Part shown: piece after piece, positions 44,871 through 56,662 of the stretch
How positions within the stretch are numbered: the stretch's first letter is position 1
Layout: the number at the start of each line of letters is the position of its first letter
Source: Cryptomeria japonica
Taxonomy: Eukaryota > Streptophyta > Pinopsida > Cupressales > Cupressaceae
Length of the DNA stretch: 64,000 nt
Direction: 5' to 3'
Assembly: GCF_030272615.1 (NCBI RefSeq)
Contig: NC_081405.1
Span: forward strand, 317,679,041 to 317,743,040
Notes under the pieces: generated by a model
Databases searched by the model: none
The model's input: the letters and a program-made list of their open reading frames with translations, nothing else
Told to the model about the DNA's origin: nothing
Made by a program: the position numbers and the translations under genes

Positions 44871-47800
44871 ATGGGACCCAAGATCCAAGATCCCATTATT
44901 GTCAAGAATGTAGAGAAGCCCTCACTAAAATACTCATTGACTCCTAAAGTCACCTCCGAACTGGATGACAAAACAACCTTTTCACTCATCCTGGATCGAG
45001 TCTTGTTAGTCGAAGATGTGAGATTCTTCACCAAATGTTATGTTGAAGAACTCGGTCATGTTGAGATAAGAGACACCTATGATGAATTATGTACTGATGG
45101 TGTATTAAACAGCAAGTAGGAACACATCAAAATCAAAGGATTGACTGAAGCCCTAACCTATCCTCATGTGTTCAAGCCCCAATGGGTCAAGTTTGTTTTG
45201 AGAAGAGTTCATGATGATTTCATGTGGCTAGAAGAGCAACCATTTAAAATCACCAAGGAAATCATTCATGTGATCACCAGTTACCCTATCTATGATCATG
45301 CACAAGCTCAAAAGATGATATCATAGAAGGAATTGATTAGTTTAACTGGAGTAGAATTTGATTACAGAGGACTAAAATTGAACAATGCCACTGATGCAAA
45401 ACTTAAGTTTGCCATTAGAGTAATTGGTTATTGTTTCTTCCAATCAGCAAGGGAAAACAGTGTACCCTATGTAGCAGTTGACATAGCTTATAAAATTGTG
45501 AAAAAGGGAATCAAAATTGACTTATGTGAAGTGTTACTGAAAAACCTATTTGAGAATCTGAACACAATAAGGAAGTTGAAGAAGAACAACTCGGCAAATA
45601 ATCTAAAGTTTTGTTCACTTCTTGTATGCATGTTTTTGTACTTTGAAAAATTATTTCCATCAGTTGGTAAAGTAGTTTGGGAGCTACACCGACAATCACC
45701 CATCAGATTAATGACTTTATCAAGAAGCTAGGTAATAATTTCAATGACATAATGGATGATTATTTCAGTAAATTTCAGGAGAAGATGCACAACAGGTACC
45801 AAATTCCACCCCAGCTAGTCGAGAAATATAAAGATGATATATGCTTTGAGGTAGACATTGACTATTGTTATGTGAATGTTGTGGATCCAAGAACTCAATC
45901 TTTGCCACCTATGGGTTATGAGATTGAATTTGACATCACACAACAGCAAATTGATGCATTTCTTACATTACCGAGGCATGCTACCAAGTTGAGGTATGGA
46001 ACCTATGAAGAAGTTAAGGGAAAAGTAAAAGTGAGCACTATAGTACCCAAAGCTACAAGGAAAGTAGCAAAGATGATAAAGGTTTTGACAAAGAAATTCG
46101 GAGAAGATTCTTCCTCCACACCTGTCAAAGGCACTCTTGCCATCACCGAAGAGGAATCAGAAGCTCAAGAGGCAGCTATAACACTGAGCATCGAATTGCC
46201 TAAGGATAAAGTGTTAAAAATAAAGAAATAGGACACTTCAAAGGCCCTACCAACTCCTCCAACAAAGAGACCTAACACTAGAGCATCAGCTGCATCACCG
46301 AGTAAGAAACAAAAGAGTGTTACTACTCCAAAGGTAACCAAGACCTACAAGAAATCTACTCGGAGACTCATTTTGGTAAAAGAGTCCAGTGATACAGAAT
46401 CTGAAGATGCAAACAAATTCTAGATTGTTAAGAGCAAGAAGGTAAATATACATAGTGTTGAAAACTTTTGTGCCAATCTAAAAGAATATGGTGGATTTGG
46501 TTCCTTTAGATATATCAAGTATGAAACTAGAAATAATGATGAGAAGAGACAAATTGAAGAAGCTATCATCTGCTCACTTCTAAAGTTCTAGTTAGCTCCA
46601 TTGGAACTAGTAAAGTCACTTCCAAATGAACTTTACTTGCATATTGATAATAGGTGGAAGTATGCAATGGACTCAGAGAAACAAATCAAAGAAAGAAGTC
46701 TAGTCCATCTATTTCCTGATATGTCTATAGTAGAAATAAAGGAACATTTGACAACCTACAATTCAAAATTTCTTGTCAAACAAAGAGCCTTAAAACTTAT
46801 GAATGGGCTATATACTGATGTAGAAAATGAGACAAAAGCAAAATAGCAAGAAATCTTCAAAATCAAAGATGTTAGTGAACAATCTACAGTTGAAATCATT
46901 GATGTCACTGAGCACGATGTCACCGAGGATGGTCTTGATGTTACCAAACAAGACCCGGCTGACACTATTCAAATAGATGAAGATGTCATAGATATAGAGG
47001 AACCAGAGTAGGAAATCATAGAAGGCACTACATATGCAAAACTTGTTTCTAGTGAATCTATATTAGAACAAGTTCAGCCTTATCCACCAATCACTCAACC
47101 TGTCTCTACCGAAGCTCCTCAAGATACAGCACAAGGCACCGAAGGTCACAAGTCTACAATAGGAGAAGATACTACTCTAGAATAGAGCTCTCAAGCACCT
47201 TTAAGCACCGAAAATGTAGCAGTTGAGACACCTAGTACCAAGACACCAAAAGACACCATAACGGGTATAGGAATTGACCAAATTGTTGCCTCTATCGAGC
47301 AACCTACTAAGGGTTAGCAAGCCTCTCAAGCTATTGTCTTGGTCCAACCAACCAAAGGTAAAGAGAAGAAGGTGAAAAAGCATAGTTTCAAAGTTGATTT
47401 ATCTAAACCAATAGTGTTTCCCAATGTGGATATATCAAAATTAAAGGGCCAAGCACTCATTGATTTCAGTGAACTATGCAAAGAAAAGGCCGAACAAGAA
47501 AACCAAATGGCCATACAAAAGAAGAATAAAGTACTTCAGAAGGTGAAGACACTACTATCCGATATGCTACCTACAGCTATAGTGTCAACCGATGCAGCCA
47601 TCCACATTGAACTGGATGAACTCCTTAATCAAATAGAAACATCCAGAGTTGATGCATCTGAGTATTTGAGCAAGCTAAAAGACAAGGAGCTTACTGCAAA
47701 AATGATAGAAGAGGTACATAAAGCTCTAGCTATTGGCAAAGTCAAACTTGTCAAATTCATTGCTAAGTTGTCCCCTCAACTCAAGCACATTCTTTATTTA

Positions 47801-48247
47801 TTTTAGAAACTCTGTACATTTTCTATATTCATCAAAGACATTAAGAATAAAATAGATGCAATTGAGAAAGAGATCACCAATCTCTCAAATAAGTTGACCC
47901 TAGAGCCCAGTTCAGTTCAAAAATTTTATACCAAGCTTCAACATCTCATGGCTCAACAATTGGAACTCAGAAATGAAGAACATAAGATCAAGATGGATAT
48001 AATGACACTCCAGACATTATTCCTTCCTCATCTTTCATCAGTTCAAGAATAGATTAACCAAGCCACACGCCTATCTACTACACAAGAGGGAAGCACTCTT
48101 GATGGCTTAATATCACTATTGGCTAATATTCAAGCACAAAATTCTTTAATGGAAAGTGTAAAGGATGCACTCTCTATCGCTCTCACCGATGCTTGGAAAA
48201 AGTACAAATCCATTTTTGACCAGTTACCACCCTCGGATGGAAATTAA
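44871..48247 (+). pseudogene. Element F ORF2: large protein of unknown function
   Basis: From MGPKIQDPIIVKNVEK to a terminal TAA at 48245-48247 the reading is ~1,125 codons, with one frameshift at about 45675 and eleven in-frame stops, all TAG (45117, 45324, 46229, 46421, 46589, 46844, 47009, 47183, 47315, 47804, 48050). The N-terminal ~350 residues look globular and alpha-helical (FVLRRVHDDFMWLEEQPFKI and LVCMFLYFEKLFP, in part). The middle is Thr/Glu-rich and disordered. The C-terminal ~300 residues are Lys-rich and coiled-coil-like. I see no catalytic motif of protease, integrase, polymerase or nuclease. It could be an accessory protein captured by, or ancestral to, this element family. 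The stop pattern fits loss of CAG codons by methyl-cytosine deamination. Confidence 0.7.
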
Positions 48248-48588
48248 GTTTTTGATGTTTGTTAAAAAGGGGGAGTAATACTATATATTTGGGGAGTAAT
48301 ATAGTTTTGGTGATACAGTTTTGATATAGTATTCAAAGTATTGTATACAGGGGGAGTATACCGAGCAGAGTATGCAAAGTATCCAAGGACAGCAAGCAGA
48401 GCACACAAGCATAGAACCGAGCATGCAAAATCAGAGTTATCTACAATATAATGATAAGGGGAGTATATCTGAATATACTATTTCATTAACTATTGTATAT
48501 ACTGTCAAGTATAGTCATTTTGCAAAGTATATAGATTTTTGAGTTATGACTTTGAAAGTAGTTTTTGTCAAACATCTCAACTAATGTC

Positions 48589-48600
48589 AAAAGGGGAGAT
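48589..48600 (+). promoter_or_regulatory. Element F polypurine tract
   Basis: AAAAGGGGAGAT directly abuts the 3' LTR start TGTTACTACT. Confidence 0.85.
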
Positions 48601-49713
48601 TGTTACTACTTATCAAATTGCCATTAGTTTTTATATTCAAAGTCATACTATATACTCTAGTCGGTTAACACTACTGAATCATGCAGTTGGTATACACAGA
48701 GAAGTCGGTATGCACAGTCTAGTCGGTTATAGAGGAAAGCAGTCACAGAACACAATATACACCGAGCTATCTAATGAGTAGCTTTTTATGTCTATCGAGC
48801 AGCAAAGATGACACACTGAGTTGATATACACTGAGTGAAATGTGTTACCAGATTCATTGAACCTGGACATGCATATGAAAACATGTTACAAGATCGAGGC
48901 ACATCTAACCGTTATTACATTGGAAATTGCACTAGAAGATTTTGTATAGTTATTCATTCGAGGAATCATGTTTGTAAGATCGAAGAAATGACTTGGATCA
49001 CCATCTTAAGACATCTATTTATACAGCATGAGTTAAGGGTGTATACATGAGTGTACGAAGACTGTTATAGAGACACAGAGGTCACCAAGAAGGTTTTCAG
49101 AGAATAGTCAAAGAACAGAGTAAACATAAGGGTTTACCAATTTACTATATGGGTTACCGAGGTATGCTATAAGCAAGGTAATCTATCCTGAGCACATAGA
49201 ATCTGTTATAACATTTCAGATGTAAAGTTGCAGATATTTGTAATGATTTTATTGTAATATTGTGAAGTTGTAAGAGAAACCTTTAATAGGGTAAAAGACT
49301 CTAATCAAGTCTATAAATTGTAAAGCCTCTAACCAGGTGCAACATTTAGATTAAGTGTTGTAAAATCCTTTAGCAAGGTAGATCTAATAGATCTTGTTAC
49401 TCCTAACAGGTTAAGCTATCAAAAATAGCTAATATGTAGCTCTAACCAAGCACTCTTTATTATTGCAGTAGTGAAGTTGTGGGTGCCATCCCCACCATAG
49501 TTTTTGTCTCTAACTAAGATTTTCTGCATAACCAAAATATATGTGTTATGGAGTGAATCATGTATGATTGTTATCTATTTGTTTTAGCTTTATTTTATGT
49601 TACTGCACTATTCTATTTATGCATAACAGTAAAGTTATTATTCAAGAAAAGTTTTGGAGTACTGATTCACCCCTCCCCTCTCAGTACATTAGCTTTCCAT
49701 ATTGGGCCTAACA
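48601..49713 (+). repeat. Element F 3' LTR
   Basis: 1113 bp ending CCTAACA next to the target duplication AGTAG. Compared with the 5' LTR it differs by substitutions and a few short indels. Confidence 0.9.
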
Positions 49714-50359
49714 AGTAGCACTTTGATCTCCAAGTTCCTCAAGTTCAAAAGCAGTCAATTTCCCAAGTAGATTATCTCTGGTAACAAGGGTACTTGATAT
49801 TGTCTAGAGTTCATTGATTGCAGTAGCCTTCATCTTATAAGTCAAATGTAGAACTCTTAGAACCTTTGACATAATCTCATTCTCACTAAGTGGTCCTCTA
49901 CAACATTTGATTCCCATAACAATCTCATTTACTCTATCCATGAAAGAACTTATCTTCTCATCTTCTTCCATCTTCAAAGTTTCATATCTTACCTGCAAAC
50001 CTTCAAGTTTTGCAATCTTTAAGGCTTGTTCACCTTCATAAAGAGTTTCAAGATTTGTCCAAATCAACTTTGCATTCTCTAACTCTATTACATTTAATAT
50101 ATTTTCATCAGATAGGGCACTTAATAATGCTCTTTTGCTTTAACATCATTTTCAACCCTCTTATGTTCATTAGTAGGTGCCAATGTTCCAAAATTAGGAT
50201 CATGAGGTATATACCATTTCTCCACTATCTCCCAAAGTTTAGTTCCGAGACATTCTAGATGAATCTTCATTTTCTTATTCCATATTTTATAGTTTGTACA
50301 ATCGAATCTAGGACTCTCCTTCTAGTAGGGTTGAATGTAGAACTACATGCAGTTGCCAT
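49714..50359 (-). pseudogene. Element E gag N-terminal part
   Basis: On the minus strand from MATACSSTFNPTRR (ATG at 50359-50357), with an early frameshift. The helical block KMEEDEKISSFMDRVNEIVM sits in an open piece at 49804-50067. Reading reaches TAFELEELGDQSAT and is interrupted at the AGTAG target of element F, continuing at 41774. It is homologous to the gags of A and B. Confidence 0.8.
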
Positions 50360-50415
50360 CAGATCTCCTCAAGTGGTTAAGCTTCTGCATAGAGGACCAA
50401 TCCTCTAATAACAAT

Positions 50416-51651
50416 TTCTAAATAGATCTGATACCAAGAGTAAACTGAGAGGGGGGGGTGAATCAGTTTACTATCATAAATAAGAACTATTGCATATCAA
50501 AAACCTTTAAACTAAAGCACAAAGAAACCAACACAATGAAGGCTATAAAATGAAAGAATAGTACACACAATACCAATATCTTTGATGTGGAAAACTTGGT
50601 AAAGGAAAAAACCATGGTGGGAAACCCTACCCACAATCAGATAATACTTTTGTAGTAGTATGTGAAATAATTATAATGGGGATTGCACTCACAATCAGGC
50701 CAACCACCTAGAGCTCACTGATAATCACAAAAGAGAAGTCTCGGTGACTTACAAAACATCAGACTACAATCCAAAAATAATGAACTATGAAATTAGCGTC
50801 TCCTAATTCTTGATACAATTTTGGTTAAGCACATATGCCTATCTTGCAATACCAAAAACCTTCTACCAAATGATATATCATTTGTTCGCACATAAACCTT
50901 CCTCTGATAATGCAGACATAACCATTGATCCCACACCTCTTATCGATATCAAAATTACATGAATAAGTCACCTATATATACAAATCATCAACCTTATGAT
51001 AAGGTCGGCTAAACCCTAAACCCAAAAACTCATAATAAACAAAATTATATTACACAGTATCATGAGACCAATATTATGATTTACATTACATAGAATGGAC
51101 CTAATTCAAATATCCAAACAACTATATCCCCCAAAAATTTTGTTAAGACCAAAATCTAGCACATTTCACCAACTCGTAGAAACCCTCAATGAAGTAACAT
51201 AGAAAGTCTAATAGGATCCAAATAGGACCACCATAAAAGCATGTCTACCAATGAAAAGTCACCAAACACTCAGAGTACAATCAAGAAGAAACTTCAACAT
51301 GAGAGAAATTGATTCCATAAGCCAAACCAAAATTGTCTGATCAAAACATCAAATATCACTTACCAGTAAAGCTAACTGATACCAGGAAATACCAACCTTA
51401 AACATAAGTGATAGTTACCAAAGTACCAAAACATGAACCAATAGAATATGAAAAGCATATAACCATCCAGAATAAGCATCCAAAACCGCATCCAAGTATC
51501 CCATCATAACAAATCAAAATCGAAACCAAAACCGAGATAAACACCAAGACAAATTGGGATAGGTCCAATCGGGATAGAAGGGCCATATCCAACTGGGATA
51601 CAATGTTGACATAAATGACAACACTTAACCAAATCCATCATATTTCCAACA
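50416..51651 (-). repeat. Element E 5' LTR
   Basis: About 1.24 kb on the minus strand from TGTTGGAAATATG at 51651 to about 50416. The inner end is decayed (TTTAGAA in place of CTAACA) and is followed by a weak primer-site remnant, ATTGTTATTAGAGG. It lacks ~50 bp present near the start of the other LTR and has a short duplication of the GATAGGTCCAA-type block near 51560. Confidence 0.75.
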
Positions 51652-51656
51652 TATAG

Positions 51657-52831
51657 AATAAACAAAAGGATTCAATCTATTAGACACTCTAGAAATGGTG
51701 TGCACATTGAAGAAAACATTGTATGGATTGAAGCAAGCTTCTAGAGCTTGGTATGCAAGGGTTGACCAGTATTTGTTGAGGTAGGGATTTCAAAAAGGTA
51801 ATACTTATAGTAATATGTATTTTAAGGTTGAGGAAAATGATATATCGACTATAGTTGTTTATGTGGATGATGTAACTATTGGAGGAAATGTTGGTATATA
51901 CAAGAAGTGTTCAAAATGTCTATGATTGGGGACATGAATTTATTTCTTAGTTTGTAAGTTAGTTAGAAGGATTATGGTAATTTATTTCACAATCTAATCA
52001 TGTTAAGGAAATGTTGAAGAAGTTTAGAATGAAAAATCATAAACCTGTATGTACTCCTATATGACTACTCGTTGTAAGTCTAGTAAAGATGTTAAATATC
52101 TAAATACTGATGGGAATGAATATGGAATTAGTGATTGGATGATTATTATATCTAAATACTACCAAGATAGATATCATTCATGCTATTTGTCTTGTGGCTA
52201 GATTCCAGCAAGATCCCACAAAAACACATGTTGATGCTGATAAAAGAATTATTAGATACTTAAATGGAATGGAAGACTATGGTCTATGGTATCTTAGAAG
52301 ATCTAATTTCACTCTTATTGCCTATACTGATGCAAATTGGGTTGGTTGTGTGGATGATTGGAAAAGTACAAGTGGGGGTGCATTTTTTCTTGGAACATGG
52401 TTGGTTGCTTAGTCGAGTAAGAAATAGGATTTGGTATCTGTATCTCCTACTGAAGCTGAATATATTTTTGTTGTTAGTTGCTATAAATAGGTATTATGGA
52501 TGAAACAAACTCTAAAGGACACTTGAATATTGTTTGATGAACCCATTTCTATCTTTTGTGACAATACCAATACAATAAATATATCTAAGAATGTGGTAAT
52601 ACATTAAAAAATGAAACACATTTCAATCTAGTATCACTTCTTGAGAGATAAAGTATTGGAGAATGAGGCAAAGCTTGATTATGAACCTTCAAAATAATAT
52701 ATTGTTGATGTCTTTACTAAAGTGCTTGGTAAGGATATTTTTGAATATCTCTGGGAGAAATTGGGGATTATTTCCCATCCTTTTTCTAAACTAAATGAAT
52801 ATAGTGGTGTATCATTCAAGTTAGTAACATG
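51657..52831 (+). pseudogene. Element C reverse transcriptase C-terminal part and RNase H
   Basis: Reading continues from 28013 with TLKKTLYGLKQASRAWYARV, then YVDDVTIGG (the catalytic YVDD) at about 51858-51885. After a decayed connection comes RNase H with ARFQQDPTKTHVDADKR, DANWVGCVDDWKSTSGGAFF and a SPTEAEY motif, ending GKDIFEYLWEKLG and a TGA at 52829-52831. Several stops lie near 51782, 51930-52100, 52410 and 52487. Its position and phase relative to the 28013 break show that both belong to element C. Confidence 0.85.
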
Positions 52832-53023
52832 AATATTATTATTTTGGATTAATTATTTGAGGCTATCTCTAAGGGGGACGTTAGTTGTTGTTGTGAGTTT
52901 TGAGGATTTGAATAGAATGAGCTAACATTTTTTGACTCGAAGCCTTTTTCCTTGATGGAAAAGGAGGAGAGAATGAGAAGTTGGCAAAGAGAATGAGAAG
53001 ATGTGAGTATAAAATTAATTAGC

Positions 53024-53036
53024 AAAGGGGGAGAAT
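53024..53036 (+). promoter_or_regulatory. Element C polypurine tract
   Basis: AAAGGGGGAGAAT stands where the 3' LTR should begin, but the next bases (ACTATATTAAAA) do not match the C LTR start TGTTGATGTG. The LTR is missing from here. Confidence 0.65.
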
Positions 53037-54149
53037 ACTATATTAAAAATCATTGATAATTTTTCTGGATGAAAGCACAATGTTGTGTCACACTTTTATA
53101 AAAGTGCCGACCAATGGAACTAAAACAATTTAACTTCAATCGCAGAAAAGTGACATTTCTAAATTGAATTTTGAAATGATGTAAACTAACCAAATGTAGA
53201 AATATCAATGAAATTTATGTCTATTATTTTGAAAAAAATTAAGGAAAAACATAGATATTTTTCTTATAATTTCAAAGACAAATTTTTCATTGCTGAAAAA
53301 TACTGAACATAAGGGGTTCTAGTCGGCGCCACACAAGAAAATGAAAATGGACTTATTTTTTTCTGATTGTTTTTTTCCAAGTAGAGAATATATATATGTA
53401 GTGTTAAATAAAAATAATTTAAATTTTCATGTATATTTTTCTCATTATAATATTTTGAAGTCCAACATAGATAAATTTGACTGTTTTTGGTCAGCGCCGC
53501 CTCTTGAATAGTAAATTTATCATTAACCAAAAACAAAAAATACCCTTTTCGAGAAGATTCTCTCATCTAATGAAAAATTCTTTTTTTCTTTTTTTTTAAT
53601 TTTGAATCAACCTCTTTTTTTAATTTAAAAGGCTACTTGCAATGTTTAATTAAAAAAAATTGGGATGGTTATTTTCAAACTTTATAGGTAATCTATCAAG
53701 ACATATTCCCACAAGAGAAGTTTAGTTGACATGAGGAAAAGTCAAGGATTCTTTTAAGAGAATGTTGCTGACCAAAAAATAGGCTATAGACATTGGTCTA
53801 AAGAGATAAAGGTGTAATCTGGCAATAGTAATTCACAAATGAGTTAAAAGTCTATTATCAAAGGGTTGGAATCCTAAAGGGAGATATAGGTAGAAGATGG
53901 AATTTATAGTCACTAGGTGACTAGGATAAGGAAGCCAAGACTAAGGGAATTGATAAAAGACATACTTAATAAAGGAGATATAAGATATATTGAGATATTA
54001 ATATAAGCAGTCTACCTTACTACTCTAATACTATGTGATATTTCTTTTCAATTAAGTAGTTAGATCAGATTTAAAATCCATGTAATTGATCACCTCAATA
54101 GAAATGTATATGGGGTTTTAAAGCTTCAACTGGCATAAATCCTTTGGGA

Positions 54150-54210
<61 letters not shown>

Positions 54211-54865
54211 ACATCTTCCCCACCCTTCCCATCTCTCCACCACCTCTCTCCCCCGCTCTCTCTCTCAAAAACATATGTTTCATAACACTTAGGTAGATGC
54301 CAAAGTGATAACACTAAAGTTTGGAGACCAAAGGTGCATATGAATTAAGTTTCCTTAACCTATATGCATTTTTTGCCCCTAAAGTGGTTCTTTCATCTTT
54401 GCTACCAACTAGCAATGACTATAATGTCAAAAACCTATACATGGTTTTAAACGTAAAAAAAGCATATGGAAATTTTACACTATAGGCATTGTATTTTAGG
54501 GAACAGAAACACATATAGTTTAAGGGAAAGTAACTTGTATGAATTTTATATAGTTAAAGTCATAATGTCGATCACGAGGAACCTCAAAGAACCAAATAAG
54601 CATACATACAACAATAGATAAATGAAATAATTCTTTTTAAGAAACATTTAATGACAAGTATTGATTAGGATTTACAACACATAAATTTCCAAGATATTCC
54701 TCAACTTCATATACAATTCAAATTGCATGAAACATAAAATAATATTCATAAACATTCATACATATTACATTTCAACTATCTTAATGAATTGCATATGATT
54801 AACCTATCTAAACCATGTTAAGCTAATCATCAACTGAAAAATAACATAGCTAATAAACACATAAC
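53037..54865. other. Unassigned AT-rich DNA between element C and the LINE
   Basis: No gene or recognisable element. A 100-codon minus-strand ORF (53264-53566) has low-complexity composition and no known domain. Two short GC-rich patches (GGCGCCACAC near 53325 and CAGCGCCGCC near 53493) stand out against the A/T background. A CT/AC microsatellite lies at 54156-54212. Confidence 0.4.
54156..54212 (+). repeat. Compound CT/AC dinucleotide microsatellite
   Basis: About 15 CT units followed directly by 13 AC units. Confidence 0.95.
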
Positions 54866-54881
54866 AGTTTGTCAATATCAA
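54866..54881 (+). repeat. LINE target-site duplication, left copy
   Basis: AGTTTGTCAATATCAA immediately upstream of the LINE. It matches 62876-62891 (AGTTTGTTAGTATCAA) at 14 of 16 positions. Confidence 0.65.
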
Positions 54882-54900
54882 AAAAGATAGAGCTACGAAA

Positions 54901-56662
54901 ATGGGGGAAGGAAGTGGCAATAGGGGAATTCAAAATTCAAACTCTCTACAAGATGGGAACCCTGGTTCCAATGATGGGAGTGGCCAGATCGTATTTGGTC
55001 CCATAGGGGAGAAGGATAAGCCTTCAGACTCTCTGGAAGCTACTGCTATTCAATAGCCTAGTGATACCTTGCCAAAAAAGACTAAGGGTCCATCTAGGCC
55101 CTTGGGGGAAGGGAACTGCGGGGGGCCCATTCCATGTGATAGCTCCAGGGTGAGATGAATAGAATCTAAAAAATGGTCTTCTCTATTTGGAACTAGACCA
55201 ACTGGCAAATCCTCACTCCCTCCTATCAAGAATTTATCTAATCCTTCTAAAGGTAAGTTCGCTATCTCTATTCCCATATCCAGTTTTGGATCACAACATT
55301 AATAGTATGTCAAACTCTTTGGTAGGCAAATTCATTGGGCCGTGTCCTAATATTGAAATTGTTAGGACCTATTTCAAATGAAAATGGGCCCTTAAGGGTA
55401 ATGTTGAAATTTCGGTCCTTCCCAAAGGCCTTTTGTCCTTTTCTTTTTTGTGCGAAGAAGATAAACTCTTGATTCTTTGTGGAACTCCCTGGATGGTTGG
55501 AAAGACAGCCTTGGTTCTCCGTAAATGGCAATCAAATCTAAATATGAAAGACTCTCTTCTATCACAAGTTCCTATCCGAGTTAAGTTGCCAGGCCTGCCT
55601 CTGGAATATTGGGCTAAAAGTATCTTCTCTATAATTGCAAACTATTTTGGTGAACTGCTTTCTATAGACCCAGTTACAGCCTCTAAAAGGAGACTCACTC
55701 ATGCTAGGTTTTGCTTAGGGGTAGCCCATGATGCAGATATGCCAGATCAGATAGATCTAGTTTCAAAGCTGGGAACATGGAAGCAACATATTGAATATGA
55801 ATCTATTCCCTTTGCCTACTTTCATTGTAAAAAAGTGGGGCACTGGGAAAAGTCATGTCCCACCAAAACTAATGCAAAATCCAGGCAACCCAAGCCCCCC
55901 TCTGAGAACCAAAGGGCCCCAAATAAAAAGGTTTGCTAAGTGAAAAGCTTAGATAGAAAAGATGAAATCCCCAATCACCCCTTGGTGGAGAAGATGGAAG
56001 CAACCTCTATCTCCAGGCCTTTTATGCAAGAAGCTCAGAGAAATGATCTAGACAAAGTCAACCTCCCGATCACTTCTCAAGCAGGGGAGCAGAAAGACCA
56101 GACTAACCACCCTAACAACATTTCAGAAGTGGTGGCTGACACCTATGAAGGAAATGAGCTGTAAGAGGAAAATTATCAACTAGAGGAAGGGGAAATCACT
56201 ATTTGCCAAGAAGAAGATACTAATTCATCTTCACTCATGCCTAGCCTCAAAATCCAAGAAGCTCAAAAATGTGCAATTTTGGGCCTGAACCTCTTGGATT
56301 CAGTCTGGAGCTCAAAATCAGCCAATAATGATCTTAATGACTCAAATGCTTCTAGATCTCCTAAATGGGGAAATGAAGAAGAAATATCTAAAATATTAAC
56401 CAACTTGGTAGTGGATCCTGAGACAGATGCCGAATGGAAAATACCAAAGAAAAGGAGTAAGAAAGGATCAACTCCATCGACTTGTCTCATAAGAAAATCC
56501 AACAGAATATCTCAAGTGGATGTCGGGTATACCTCCTCCCTAGGCTATCCCTCTAACCACACAGTTAGAATTAAGGAGGCCAACAAGAACATTGCAGATG
56601 GAACCCAGAAGACTCTTAAGGAGTTAGGAAGTACCTATGAAGATTATTTCTTGGAATATTAG
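54901..56662 (+). pseudogene. LINE ORF1: DUF4283/CCHC nucleic-acid-binding protein
   Basis: Starts MGEGSGNRGIQNSN. A Gly/Ser-rich N terminus is followed by a DUF4283-type domain (SLVGKFIGPCPNIEIVRTYF, VLPKGLLSFSFLCEED, GTPWMVGKTALVLRKW, LPGLPLEYW) and a plant zf-CCHC_4 knuckle FHCKKVGHWEKSC at about 55820-55860. The C-terminal half is Lys/Glu/Asn-rich and disordered. Stops near 55052, 55155, 55378, 55937 and 56162, and at least one frameshift near 55300, break it. The protein would coat LINE RNA. Its final codons overlap the ORF2 start by 26 bp in another frame. Confidence 0.8.

Larger units (their letters stand above)
41775..49713 (+). mobile_element. Element F: non-autonomous LTR retrotransposon with a novel second ORF
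   Basis: A 7.94-kb plus-strand element with LTRs of 1136 and 1113 bp, a perfect 5-bp target duplication AGTAG (41770-41774 and 49714-49718), a perfect initiator Met-tRNA primer site and a polypurine tract. Inside are a coiled-coil/zinc-knuckle ORF1 and a ~1,125-codon ORF2 with no recognised domain. No protease, integrase, reverse transcriptase or RNase H motif appears in any frame of 42911-48600. The primer site and LTR ends suggest mobilisation by a copia partner. It inserted in the gag of element E, whose reading continues on both sides. Confidence 0.9.
28014..51651 (-). mobile_element. Element E: Ty1/copia retrotransposon enlarged by nested insertions
   Basis: Minus-strand copia element bounded by related but diverged LTRs and a perfect 5-bp target duplication TATAG (28009-28013 and 51652-51656). 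Its own DNA is the LTRs, gag start (49714-50359), gag end/protease/integrase (40026-41774) and reverse transcriptase/RNase H (29468-31411). Element F (with TSD) and an unidentified segment holding element G account for the rest of the 23.6 kb. The two halves meet around a ~65-bp duplicated stretch, so a composite of two related copies is not excluded. Confidence 0.8.
16127..53036 (+). mobile_element. Element C: Ty1/copia retrotransposon split by nested insertions
   Basis: Plus-strand copia element with 5' LTR, primer site and gag-pol fragments in three pieces: 17335-17569, 25384-28013 and 51657-52831. Element D interrupts gag and element E interrupts reverse transcriptase; the reading resumes after each. 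A polypurine tract is present at the end, but the matching 3' LTR is not, so the right end was lost. It is the oldest of the nested set by position. Confidence 0.85.

Noticed and set aside
53264-53566. 100-codon minus-strand ORF
   Set aside because: Low-complexity A/T-rich composition, no domain and no conserved neighbour.
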